Origin: JAGXQV01 sp964451375
Lineage (GTDB): Bacteria > Pseudomonadota > Gammaproteobacteria > Burkholderiales > Sulfuricellaceae
Direction of reading: 5' to 3'
DNA: 64,000 nt
Assembly: GCA_964451375.1 (NCBI GenBank)
Contig: CAYVIN010000002.1
Location: 52,550 to 116,549 of the forward strand
Made by a program: the position numbers and the translations under genes. The notes beneath the pieces are model-generated. The model was not told the origin of the DNA and did not search any database. It saw only the letters and a program-made list of their open reading frames with translations. Position 1 is the stretch's first letter. Each line of letters opens with the position of its first letter. Positions 43,085 through 51,981 of this stretch are shown in pieces.

Positions 43085-45472
43085 ATGATCACCATGACCA
43101 CGAAAAGAAAAAAACCAGCTACCAAAACCACGGCACCTGCCGACGCCGGCAAAACTGAAGGTATTTCCATCAATCTGGCGGCGGCGATTCCCCAGCTTCA
43201 AAACCCCAACCCGGAAGTTGTGAAAGCGGCTACCGAGGCTTTGGAAAAGGCTGTTGAGATCGAGCCGGAAAATCCGCTTGCGTTACATGGACTGGGAATT
43301 GCCCGCGCTCAGAAACAACAATATGACCTTGCCTTTGAACTTTTTGAGCGCGCCACCATTGCCGACCCCAAGTTTGCGCCGCCTTTTTCAAATCTCGGCA
43401 ACCTGCACCGTTTGGCCGGGCGGAATGAAGAAGCCCTGAAAACTTACCGACACGCATTGAAGCTCCAGCCCAGCCTCGCCGACGCGCATTACAACATCTC
43501 GATTCTGCTTGAGCAGCAAGGCAAGCCCGACGAGGCTGAGGAAAGTCTCAAACGCGCATTGTTGTTCCGCCCCACGTATTCGGAGGCGCATAACAATCTG
43601 GGAAACCTCCTGTTAAAAAACGGCAAGACCGAACAGGCCATTTCCCACTTTCGCCAGGCGCTGGTCTGGAACAGCGATCTGAAACAGGCGCGCACCAACC
43701 TCATCATCGCCTTGTATCGCTTGGGGCGTTGCGCCGATGCACAATCCGAAGTCGAGAAAGCGCTGGTGCAATCACCGGGGGATGCAACAATTTTACGCAC
43801 CCAGGCGGCGGGCCTTGCATATCAGGGATTGCTGGAAGACGCGCGGGAAGTTAATCTGAAAATTCTGGAGCTGGAACCCAACGCACCGGATGTACAACTC
43901 AATATGGGTGAGTTATTGCTTGCGCGCGACGATTACGAAGGTGCGCTGGCCTGCTACCGCGAATTGCTGTCCAGAAAAGACGTGCATCCGGCCCTGTGTG
44001 TCAGCGCGATGGCGAATGTGATGCTGGCTCAGGGAAATCTGACCGAAGCGCGGGAGATGTTCCAGCAGGGGTTGCTACTGGAAGAACGACTGCCCACCTT
44101 GACTATCGGCTTGGGAAAAACCCTTCTGGAAGCCGGCGATATCGCCCTCGGCATTCAGACGCTAAAGCGCGCCACGGAATTGATGCCGAGTGCCGCTGAA
44201 ATTCATTCATTGCTGATCCATGGCTTACACCTCAACCCGGCGCTTTCCGCCGCAGAACGTCATGCTGAAATGCAGCGCTGGGTGGAACGTCATGGCAAAA
44301 AAGAAGCTATCGAAAAGAAACCTGACCACCCCACCACCAACTCCCAGCAAGAGAAATCCGCTTTACCGGTGGGATTCCTCGTGGGAGACGTGGATGGCCC
44401 ATGGCAGGCAGGCTGCCTGGAGGCGCTTTTCACGCATCTGGATACCACCCGAATCGACGTTCACGTCTACCACACCGGAAGCAAGATGGACGATCAGACG
44501 AAACGTCTCAAGGAACTGGTTTCCCATTGGCGCGCAGTTTCATCGCGGAGCCTCACCGATTTGGCCGAGTTAATCCGCGATGATGGCATCGAAATTCTTA
44601 TTGATACGGTAGGGCACAACCTCGGTAACCGTCTGGCGGTTTGCACAACGCGAGCCGCGCCCGTCCATGCGACATGGCTGGGAGACTTCTCCACTACCGG
44701 ACTGCCGGAAATGGACTACCGCCTGACGGACGCCGTGATGACTCCAGAAACAGACGTTGCCACGACAACCGAACGCCCCATCCACCTGCCTGTCGCGGCC
44801 TGCTACACGGCAAAAGCAGATTTGCCGCCAATATCCGCCCTACCCGCCAAAGCGGTCGGAACGGTCACCTTTGGCGCGCCATCCCGCCTTGGATACGTCA
44901 ACGCGGCGGTTCTGGATGTTTGGGCGGAAATTCTGACCCTCGTCCCAGGCTCCCGGCTCGTTATCTTTTCCAATGTCGCGACTGCCGACGAAGCCAGTCG
45001 TGAGCGCATCCGCAAGCTGTTCCTGTTGCGCGAAATTGATGCGGAGCGCATAACCATCCTGCCCCGTCTGGATCAGGACGCTTATTGGGAGGCGCTGGCG
45101 TCCCTGGACATCGTGCTCGACACCTTCCCCTTCCCGCTCGGGATGCGCGCTCTGGATAGTCTGTGGATGGGTGCGCCGGTGCTCACCTTGGCCGGAGCCT
45201 CCTCCTATGAGCGCGCCACGCTGTCATTTGTGATGCAGGCGGGTTTGCCGGAGTGGGGCGCGTCGAGCAAGGAGGAATACGTCAAGAAAGCGGTTGGGTT
45301 TGCCGGTGATCTGGATCAACTGGAAAAAACCCGCCTGGGTTTGCGTGACAAACTCCTTGCCGGCCCGTTACTTGATGGGAAGGTTTTTGCGGAATTTTTC
45401 ACCTCGGCATTGGAAGGCGTCCGCCCCGAGGTGCGCCGCCCGCCGAAGCGAGGGCGCAAAAAATCGGGATAA
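43085..45472 (+). CDS. TPR protein with divergent GT41 (OGT-like) domain
   Basis: Protein of 795 residues (or 792 from the next ATG). A basic head (TTKRKKPATKTT) is followed by about ten TPR repeats (residues 25-390) and a GT41-like domain from about 430 to 780. The histidine motif reads IDTVGHNLGNRLAVCTTRAAPVHATWLGDFSTTGLPEMDYRLTD (about 502-545), and DTFPFPLGMRALDSLWMGAPVLTLAG (about 677-702) is the donor-site block. It is more divergent than the GT41 protein at 36298-38877. The tail RRPPKRGRKKSG is basic. It follows the TylF pair by 17 bases and ends 1 base before a convergent gene. Confidence 0.82.
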   Translation: MITMTTKRKKPATKTTAPADAGKTEGISINLAAAIPQLQNPNPEVVKAATEALEKAVEIEPENPLALHGLGIARAQKQQYDLAFELFERATIADPKFAPPFSNLGNLHRLAGRNEEALKTYRHALKLQPSLADAHYNISILLEQQGKPDEAEESLKRALLFRPTYSEAHNNLGNLLLKNGKTEQAISHFRQALVWNSDLKQARTNLIIALYRLGRCADAQSEVEKALVQSPGDATILRTQAAGLAYQGLLEDAREVNLKILELEPNAPDVQLNMGELLLARDDYEGALACYRELLSRKDVHPALCVSAMANVMLAQGNLTEAREMFQQGLLLEERLPTLTIGLGKTLLEAGDIALGIQTLKRATELMPSAAEIHSLLIHGLHLNPALSAAERHAEMQRWVERHGKKEAIEKKPDHPTTNSQQEKSALPVGFLVGDVDGPWQAGCLEALFTHLDTTRIDVHVYHTGSKMDDQTKRLKELVSHWRAVSSRSLTDLAELIRDDGIEILIDTVGHNLGNRLAVCTTRAAPVHATWLGDFSTTGLPEMDYRLTDAVMTPETDVATTTERPIHLPVAACYTAKADLPPISALPAKAVGTVTFGAPSRLGYVNAAVLDVWAEILTLVPGSRLVIFSNVATADEASRERIRKLFLLREIDAERITILPRLDQDAYWEALASLDIVLDTFPFPLGMRALDSLWMGAPVLTLAGASSYERATLSFVMQAGLPEWGASSKEEYVKKAVGFAGDLDQLEKTRLGLRDKLLAGPLLDGKVFAEFFTSALEGVRPEVRRPPKRGRKKSG

Positions 45473-45473
45473 A

Positions 45474-45980
45474 CTATTGCACGAAGGGCAGGGTTTCGGC
45501 TTTTTCAGACGTTTTCGGACATGCCGAAACCCAGCGTCCGGTGTAATTGTAATAAAAGGCCACTCGCCCGACACCGTCCTGCCCCGGCACAACCAGCAAT
45601 TCGGCGCGCCCCGTAAACGTCTTGTCCGCCAAATCGAGTTTCCCGCTTGCCTTCGGTATATCGGAACACGCAATATTCAATTCAAGTTGCCGGGCTTTGT
45701 ACGTACCGCCAAGAACCTTACACGCGGGTGCGGTGCGAACCGGAATCAACCCTGCCGCAATATCCGGGGTCGTCAGGCAATAGCGATCTGTCTTGGGTGC
45801 AGGAGGAATAGGCGTATTGGGAAACTCGGGGCGGGTCACCACTTCCCACAGCCCAGGCTCCAAACTTTTTGGCGGCTCGTCGGCCCAAAGAGAAAACGTC
45901 GCCCCCACCAGGGTAGTAAACAAAACCACTTTTATACCAGTCTTGATATTAAGAACACTGGTTGCGCTGGAATTTTTCAT
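45474..45980 (-). CDS. Exported DUF3617-type protein
   Basis: Protein of 168 residues from the ATG at 45980 (GGAGAG ribosome-binding site), with a signal peptide ending near TTLVGATFSLWA. The mature part begins DEPPKSLEPGLWEVVTRPEF; this 'GLWEV' start and four cysteines (YCLTTPD, ACKVLGG, IACSDIP, SACPKTS) are typical of DUF3617 periplasmic proteins. Function is unknown. It is convergent with the GT41 gene, leaving a single base between the two stop codons. Confidence 0.75.
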   Translation of the reverse strand: MKNSSATSVLNIKTGIKVVLFTTLVGATFSLWADEPPKSLEPGLWEVVTRPEFPNTPIPPAPKTDRYCLTTPDIAAGLIPVRTAPACKVLGGTYKARQLELNIACSDIPKASGKLDLADKTFTGRAELLVVPGQDGVGRVAFYYNYTGRWVSACPKTSEKAETLPFVQ

Positions 45981-46052
45981 ATTTCTCTCCAAAAAACAGA
46001 ACACATTTTCGTATTCAACAACATCAACAACCCCATACAACATTGATGAAAG

Positions 46053-47687
46053 CTAAGCGCTTTTAGGTTTCTCAAGCATCTCCTGAAGCGCCGTCGAAAC
46101 TTGCGCGATTACGCTATCCCAGCCACCCACCTTGGGCTGGCGAAAGATTCGCATTGAGGGATACCAGGGCGTGGTCGTCCCATCTCGCCCCCAGCGCCAG
46201 CAACCATCGAAACGCGACAACATCCATACCGGCTGATTCAGCGCGCCGGCCAGATGCGCCACCGAGGTATCGACCGAAATAACCAGATCGAGGTTCCCGA
46301 CCAACGCCGCCGTCGCGGAAAAATCGCTGAGTTCTTCCTCCCAATTTTTGATTTTGCGACTCAATTCCGACTCTTCCAAAAGTTGCCGGGTCGGTTCACC
46401 CTTTTGCAGGCTATGGAAAGTAATGCCGGGAATCTCCAGAAAAGGAGAAAATTGCTTCAACGCGACACTGCGCCGCTTGTCGATCAGACTGGAAACCGGA
46501 TCATGAGGACGAGGATTGCCGGCCCAAACCAGCCCGACCTGCAAGTCCCCGCCGCCCTCAGCCGCAATCCTGGCGCGCCAGATATCTACACTTCCCGTAT
46601 CCGCCGCCAAATAGGGCGTCCGCGCCGGGATAGTCGCTACCTCAGTGGCAAAACACAGCGGCAGACTCATCAGGGGACAATGCCGCTCCACCTCGGGGGT
46701 GGGTTCACCTTCCGCGACCGCTACGCTGACCCCGGCCACACGGCGCAGCAGGCCAACCAGACTGGGCGGAGACTCCACCACCACCGTCCAGCCACGTTCG
46801 GCGACCAGGGTGGCGTAACGAATGAACTGGAGGGTGTCGCCCAGGCCTTGTTCGGCCCATAACAGAATTTTCCCGCCCTGGCCGCTTTCCCCCTGCCACT
46901 GTGGAATCACAAACTCGCGTTTGGCGCGCATCAGAGCAGGGCAACCGCGCCAGCGCGATTCAAATTCGCGCCAACCATTGCCATAGTCGCCGTATTGCAG
47001 CAGCGCCAGCGCGTAGTTCCAGCGCACCGCCGGCAGATCCGGAGCAAGTTTCAACACCGCCTGATAACAGGCCAGGGATTCTTCCAGGCGGCCCTGTTCC
47101 TTGAGCACGTTAGCCAGGTTGGTGTGAGCTTCGACGAGATTCGGAAATCCCCTGAGAAGCTGGCGGAAACAGGCCTCAGCTTCCTCCAGCGCGCCGCTAT
47201 CCTGCAATACCATACCCAGATTGCAACGTGCTGCCGCGTAGTTGGGATTTTTCCGAACAAGCTGTTTAAGCACCCGCAGGGCTTCTTCCAGCTCTCCGGT
47301 CATCCGGTGGCACACCGCGAGATTATTGAGCGCCACCGGATTGTCAGGAAGCCGCGCCAGCACCTCCTGATAAGCGCTCATGGCTCCCGACCAATCCTCC
47401 TTGATTTGCAGAGCGCGTCCCATGTTCACCAAGGCTTCGGGGTTGCCCGGATTGAGGCGCAGGGATGCCCCAAAACACGCGGCTGCATCGTCGGCGCGGC
47501 CCTGATTCTGTAGGGTCACCCCGAGGTCGTTGTATAAGCCGGGATGGTCGGGGCTGAAAGTCAGCGCTTCACGTAACGCGGTTTCGGCTTCGCCGAAGCG
47601 CGACTTGGCAAATGCTTCACGCGCTCGCGTGAGACACTGTTCCAGCGATGACGAATCGCTCCGGAAAAACTTTCGCGTTTCGCCCAT
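46053..47687 (-). CDS. TPR protein fused to a GT9 (heptosyltransferase-like) domain
   Basis: Protein of 544 residues. Six or more TPR repeats cover about 15-245 (LYNDLGVTLQNQGRADDAAACFGASLRLNPGNPEA and so on). The C-terminal part (about 265-540) has WAEQGLGDTLQFIRYATLVAERG, LVISVDTSVAHLAGALNQPVWMLSRFDGCWRWGRDGTTTPWYPSMRIFRQ, the pattern of GT9-related TPR glycosyltransferases. GCAGGAAT precedes the ATG. It probably belongs with the GT41 proteins functionally; the donor and target are unknown. Confidence 0.83.
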   Translation of the reverse strand: MGETRKFFRSDSSSLEQCLTRAREAFAKSRFGEAETALREALTFSPDHPGLYNDLGVTLQNQGRADDAAACFGASLRLNPGNPEALVNMGRALQIKEDWSGAMSAYQEVLARLPDNPVALNNLAVCHRMTGELEEALRVLKQLVRKNPNYAAARCNLGMVLQDSGALEEAEACFRQLLRGFPNLVEAHTNLANVLKEQGRLEESLACYQAVLKLAPDLPAVRWNYALALLQYGDYGNGWREFESRWRGCPALMRAKREFVIPQWQGESGQGGKILLWAEQGLGDTLQFIRYATLVAERGWTVVVESPPSLVGLLRRVAGVSVAVAEGEPTPEVERHCPLMSLPLCFATEVATIPARTPYLAADTGSVDIWRARIAAEGGGDLQVGLVWAGNPRPHDPVSSLIDKRRSVALKQFSPFLEIPGITFHSLQKGEPTRQLLEESELSRKIKNWEEELSDFSATAALVGNLDLVISVDTSVAHLAGALNQPVWMLSRFDGCWRWGRDGTTTPWYPSMRIFRQPKVGGWDSVIAQVSTALQEMLEKPKSA

Positions 47688-47711
47688 GGATTCCTGCCCC
47701 GTTTCAGTGGA

Positions 47712-48452
47712 TCAGTCGGTTTCGACCAGTTTTTCGAGTATCGCGTACACCTGATTCATCGCCGGACACAATACGTCGCCGACGCTGGAAAACTGGATAC
47801 CGTGACGGCTCGACGCGCGCCCGGCGGCATGATTCGCGACCACCGCAATTGTGGCGTAACACAGGCCAATTTCCCGGGCGAGCACGGCTTCCGGCATCCC
47901 GGTCATCCCCACGATAGTTGCACCGTCGCGCTCCAGGCGGTTGATTTCGGCTGCGGTTTCCAGACGCGGCCCCTGCACGGCGGCATAAACGCCATTATCG
48001 ACATACGCCGCCCCGGCTGCTGTGGCGGCCTGCATACAACGCTGCCGGAGCGTTTCGCAGTAAGGATCGGTGAAATCGATATGCACCACCTCCTTTTCCC
48101 CGCCTTCGTAATAAGTCGCCTTGCGTCCGTAGGTGTAATCAATAATCTGGTCGGGTATAGCGATCACCCCCGGCTGCATGTCCTCGCGGATCCCGCCGAC
48201 TGTGGCGACAGCCACCAGATTTTCGATGCCCTGCTCGCGCAGCGCCCAGATATTGGCGCGGTAATTCACTTCATGGGGAGGCAGGTGATGCCCATAACCA
48301 TGACGCGCCAGAAACACCACTTCATGGTTGTTGATCTTGCCGAATATCAGCGCGCCGGATGGCTCGCCATAAGGTGTGCGGATCACCTGGCGTCTGATGA
48401 TTTCGAGGTTGGTCAATTGTGTGCAGCCGGTGCCGGCGATGATTCCTAACAT
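47712..48452 (-). CDS. mtnP: S-methyl-5'-thioadenosine/thioinosine phosphorylase
   Basis: Phosphorolyses MTA or MTI, by-products of polyamine and SAM metabolism. It has 246 residues. IAGTGCTQL holds the phosphate-binding start, ARHGYGHHLPPHEVNYRANIWAL and VATVGGIREDMQPGVIAIPDQIIDYTYGR are family blocks, and VGMTGMPEAVLAREIGLCYATIAVVANHAAG lines the active site. Bacterial enzymes of this size next to a hypoxanthine phosphoribosyltransferase are often MTI-specific; specificity cannot be settled here. It lies 9 bases after hpt. Confidence 0.9.
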   Translation of the reverse strand: MLGIIAGTGCTQLTNLEIIRRQVIRTPYGEPSGALIFGKINNHEVVFLARHGYGHHLPPHEVNYRANIWALREQGIENLVAVATVGGIREDMQPGVIAIPDQIIDYTYGRKATYYEGGEKEVVHIDFTDPYCETLRQRCMQAATAAGAAYVDNGVYAAVQGPRLETAAEINRLERDGATIVGMTGMPEAVLAREIGLCYATIAVVANHAAGRASSRHGIQFSSVGDVLCPAMNQVYAILEKLVETD

Positions 48453-48461
48453 GGTTTTCCT

Positions 48462-49007
48462 TTATTTTCCGTTTACGGCATAAATCGCCGGCAGATTGCG
48501 CCACGCCCCGTGCACGTCCATGCCGTAACCGAATACATAACGGTTGGGCAACGCTACGCCGGCAAAATTTGCCTGGATAGGTTTGGCGCACCCGGTATCC
48601 TTGGTGGCAAAAACCGCGCAGTAAATAGCCAACGCGCCCATCTCCAGCAACTTGTCGCGGATTGCCGCGAGGGTGTAGCCCTCATCGAGAATATCGTCGA
48701 GCACCAGCACCACCCTGCCAGCCACATCTTCTCTGGGCAACACTTTCCATTCCAGCTCGCCGCCGCTGGTCTGATTACGGTAGCGAGTAGCGTGGAGGTA
48801 ATCGAAATCCAGGGGAAATTCGAGCAAGGGCAGCAACTGACCACTAAATACCACCGCCCCGCCCATCACCGACAACACCAAGGGCCGGCTGTCACGTAAC
48901 TGGCCGGTGATTTCCCCCGCCAGTTTGCGCAGGGTTGATTGAACCTCCGCTTCGGAACAGATCAGGTCGGCCTCCCGATAGACCTTCCAGGCTTCTTCGT
49001 TGGTCAT
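48462..49007 (-). CDS. hpt: Hypoxanthine-guanine phosphoribosyltransferase
   Basis: Salvages hypoxanthine and guanine to IMP and GMP using PRPP. It has 181 residues. The PRPP-binding loop VLVLDDILDEGYTL is at about 100-113, and SVMGGAVVFSGQLL is the N-terminal flexible-loop block. TAATG overlaps the galU stop. Together with the following phosphorylase it could return the purine of methylthioadenosine to IMP. Confidence 0.92.
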   Translation of the reverse strand: MTNEEAWKVYREADLICSEAEVQSTLRKLAGEITGQLRDSRPLVLSVMGGAVVFSGQLLPLLEFPLDFDYLHATRYRNQTSGGELEWKVLPREDVAGRVVLVLDDILDEGYTLAAIRDKLLEMGALAIYCAVFATKDTGCAKPIQANFAGVALPNRYVFGYGMDVHGAWRNLPAIYAVNGK

Positions 49008-49894
49008 TACACGTCGCTCCGGGGAATCAGACAGCGCGAATCCAGATACTCACGGAACCCGTCCGCTACTTCCGGGTGGCGCAGGGCAAACTCGATCGTC
49101 GCCTTGAGATAGCCGAGTTTGCTGCCGCAGTCGTAACGGGTGCCATTGAAACGATAGGCCAGCACCTGCTCCTTTTGCAGCAGCGAAGCGATACCGTCGG
49201 TCAACTGGATTTCCCCACCCGCACCGGCGCGGACGTTTTCCAGATGCTCGAAAACCCGTGGCGTCAAAATGTAGCGCCCCACCACACCCAGCGTGGACGG
49301 CGCTTCCTCAGGCCGGGGTTTTTCCACAATACCGCTCATCTTGTAGGTGCCTTCGTCCCATTCCTTGGCAACCACGATGCCATACTGGCGGGTTTCCTCG
49401 CGCGGCACTTCCTGCACCCCGATGATTGAGCAGCGGTAATGATCGTAAAGATCGCACATCTGTTTGAGCACCGGCGGTTCACCGTCGAGCAGGTCATCGG
49501 CCAGTATCACCGCAAAAGGATCGTCGCCCACCACCTGGCGGGCGCACAGAATAGCGTGCCCCAACCCCAGCGCCTCGGCCTGACGGATGTACACGCAACT
49601 CACGTTGGACGGCAACAGATTGCGCAACACCTCCAGCGTCTTGGTCTTGCCGCGCGCTTCCAGTTCCGCTTCCATTTCGTAAGCCTTGTCGAAATGATCC
49701 TCGATGGCGCGTTTGCTGCGCCCGGTAACGAAGATCAGTTCGGTGATCCCCGCTGCAATGGCTTCCTCAACGGCATACTGGATCAACGGCTTATCGACGA
49801 TGGGCAACATTTCCTTGGGACTGGCCTTGGTGGCCGGCAAGAAGCGGGTACCCAACCCCGCCACCGGGAATACCGCCTTGGTGATTCTGCTCAT
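49007..49894 (-). CDS. galU: UTP-glucose-1-phosphate uridylyltransferase
   Basis: Makes UDP-glucose for surface glycans. It has 295 residues. VAGLGTRFLPATKASPKEMLPIVDKPLIQYAVEEA is the diagnostic GalU N-terminus; ILADDLLDG, EKPRPEEAPSTLGVVGRYIL and LTDGIASLLQKEQVLAYRFNGTRYDCGSKLGYLKA follow in order. It is the first gene of the galU-hpt-mtnP unit, with only the hairpin repeat between it and ligA. Confidence 0.96.
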   Translation of the reverse strand: MSRITKAVFPVAGLGTRFLPATKASPKEMLPIVDKPLIQYAVEEAIAAGITELIFVTGRSKRAIEDHFDKAYEMEAELEARGKTKTLEVLRNLLPSNVSCVYIRQAEALGLGHAILCARQVVGDDPFAVILADDLLDGEPPVLKQMCDLYDHYRCSIIGVQEVPREETRQYGIVVAKEWDEGTYKMSGIVEKPRPEEAPSTLGVVGRYILTPRVFEHLENVRAGAGGEIQLTDGIASLLQKEQVLAYRFNGTRYDCGSKLGYLKATIEFALRHPEVADGFREYLDSRCLIPRSDV

Positions 49895-49924
49895 AAACAG
49901 CTCCCTAAAAATTCAACGAAATGC

Positions 49925-49955
49925 AGCCCGGATGAAGCACAACGAAATCCGGGCT
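49925..49955. repeat. Short palindromic intergenic repeat after ligA
   Basis: AGCCCGGAT-(13 nt)-ATCCGGGCT, a 9-bp perfect stem. The outer GGGCT runs into the ligA stop codon (TAG inside the repeat). The form is that of the REP-like hairpins scattered in many proteobacterial genomes; it may also act as a weak terminator between ligA and galU. Confidence 0.65.
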
Positions 49956-51981
49956 ACGACTTCAACAATTCCAGCAAACCGGTTTCATCCAGTATCGGCA
50001 GGCCCAGTTCCACGGCCTTCTCGTACTTGCTGCCAGGCTCCGCGCCGACTACCACGTAGCCGGTCTTTTTCGATACGCTGCCGCTTACCTTGCCGCCGGC
50101 TGCTTCGATCATGGCCTTGGCCTCCTCGCGTGGCAAGGTCGGCAACGTGCCGGTCAATACGAACGTCTTGCCGCTCGCCGCGCCGTTGGCGATGGGCGCC
50201 GCACCCTCGCCTTCCTCCCAGCATACTCCGCGTGTACGCAATTGGCCGATGACCTCGCGATTATGCGCTTCCGCCAAAAAATCCACGATGGATTGCGCCA
50301 CAATCGGCCCCACATCAGGCACTTCCAGCAGGGCCGCAGGATCGGCGGCGAGCAACTTGTCCAGCGAACCAAAAAAGCGCGCCAGGTCTTTCGCCGTAGC
50401 CTCGCCGACGTTGCGGATACCCAGCGCAAAGATGAAGCGCGCCAGGGTGGTTTTCTTGCTTTTTGCCAACGCATCGAGCAGGTTGAGCGCCGATTTTTCC
50501 GCCATCCGCTCCAGGTTGGCGAGGGTCTCCAAACCCAGCCCATACAGGTCGGCAGGGTTGCGCACCAGATCGAGATCCACCAGTTGCTCGACCAGTTTGT
50601 CGCCCAGCCCTTCAATGTCCATGGCACGGCGTCCGGCAAAATGCAGCAGCGCCTGTTTGCGCTGCGCCGGGCAATACAGGCCGCCGCTGCAACGCGCCAC
50701 CGCCTCGTCCGCGCCGCGCACCACATGCGAACCGCATACCGGGCATAGCGCCGGCAGCACAAACGGCTCATGCAGCGGCGTGAGCAAATCGCGCAGCGGG
50801 CGGCGCTCGGCCAACACCCGCACGACCTCGGGAATCACGTCCCCGGCGCGGCGCACCACCACTGTGTCGCCAACCCGCACGTCCTTGCGGCGAACTTCGT
50901 CTTCATTGTGCAGGGTGGCGTTGGTCACGGTTACGCCCCCCACGAAGACCGGCTGCAGACGCGCCACCGGAGTCAGCGCGCCGGTGCGTCCGACCTGTAC
51001 GTCGATGCCTTCCACCACCGTCAGCGCCTCCTCGGCGGGGAACTTGTGGGCCACCGCAAAACGCGGTGCGCGCGACACAAAACCCAGTTCGGTCTGGGCG
51101 CGCAGATCGTTGACCTTGTACACCACCCCGTCGATGTCGTAAGGCAGCGTGGGACGCTGCTCGCCAATGCGCCGGTAATAGCCGAGCAGACCTTCCGCGC
51201 CGCGCACCACCGCGCGTTCGCGGCAAACCGGCAGATTGAGGGCCGCCAGCAGATCCATCAGGCCGGAGTGCGAAGCGGGCAATTCCAGCCCCTCGCCAGC
51301 CCCTACCCCATATGCGAAAAAGGCCAGGCGGCGCGTCGCGGTAATCCGTGAATCAAGCTGACGCAGACTGCCGGCGGCGGCATTGCGGGGATTGGCGAAT
51401 TCCTTTTCGCCGCGTTCGCGCTGCTGGCGGTTGAGTTCGGCAAAATCCGCCTTGAGCATCAGCACTTCGCCGCGCACTTCCAGCAGCGCCGGCGCTTTGG
51501 CAAGGCGTAGCGGAATCGCCTTGATGGTGCGGATATTGGCCGTCACGTCCTCGCCGGTAAAACCGTCGCCGCGCGTCGCGGCCTGGGTCAGCACCCCGTT
51601 TTCATAACTCAGGGTAATCGCCAGCCCGTCGAATTTCGGCTCGACGGCGTAGTCCACGATGTCTGCCTCCAGGCCGTCGCGCACCCGCTTGTCAAATGCC
51701 GCCACCTCGGCGTCCTCGAACGCATTGTTGAGTGACAACATCGCTACACGATGGGTAATCTGGGAAAAACTCTTGAGCGGCGCGCCGCCCACCCGTTGAG
51801 TGGGGGAATCCGCAGAGGCAAGTTCGGGATGTTGCGCTTCGAGCGCCTGCAACTCGCGGAACAGGCGGTCATACTCGGCGTCCGGAAGTTCCGGCGCGTC
51901 GAGCACGTAATAGAGGTGGTTGTGGCGCTCGATCTCTGCGCGCAGCTTGGCCGCACGTTCCACAAGGGCCGGGGAAGGCAT
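49954..51981 (-). CDS. ligA: NAD-dependent DNA ligase
   Basis: Seals nicks in replication and repair. It has 675 residues. The adenylation Lys116 is in VEPKFDGLAI; SFVHxDG-like region II-IV blocks, the Cys4 zinc finger (CPVCGSHVVRG...CSGGLYCPAQRK, about 405-430), helix-hairpin-helix repeats and the C-terminal BRCT domain (about 598-675, GKTFVLTGTLPTLPREEA) follow in the standard order. The start overlaps the zipA stop by one base. Confidence 0.96.
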   Translation of the reverse strand: MPSPALVERAAKLRAEIERHNHLYYVLDAPELPDAEYDRLFRELQALEAQHPELASADSPTQRVGGAPLKSFSQITHRVAMLSLNNAFEDAEVAAFDKRVRDGLEADIVDYAVEPKFDGLAITLSYENGVLTQAATRGDGFTGEDVTANIRTIKAIPLRLAKAPALLEVRGEVLMLKADFAELNRQQRERGEKEFANPRNAAAGSLRQLDSRITATRRLAFFAYGVGAGEGLELPASHSGLMDLLAALNLPVCRERAVVRGAEGLLGYYRRIGEQRPTLPYDIDGVVYKVNDLRAQTELGFVSRAPRFAVAHKFPAEEALTVVEGIDVQVGRTGALTPVARLQPVFVGGVTVTNATLHNEDEVRRKDVRVGDTVVVRRAGDVIPEVVRVLAERRPLRDLLTPLHEPFVLPALCPVCGSHVVRGADEAVARCSGGLYCPAQRKQALLHFAGRRAMDIEGLGDKLVEQLVDLDLVRNPADLYGLGLETLANLERMAEKSALNLLDALAKSKKTTLARFIFALGIRNVGEATAKDLARFFGSLDKLLAADPAALLEVPDVGPIVAQSIVDFLAEAHNREVIGQLRTRGVCWEEGEGAAPIANGAASGKTFVLTGTLPTLPREEAKAMIEAAGGKVSGSVSKKTGYVVVGAEPGSKYEKAVELGLPILDETGLLELLKS

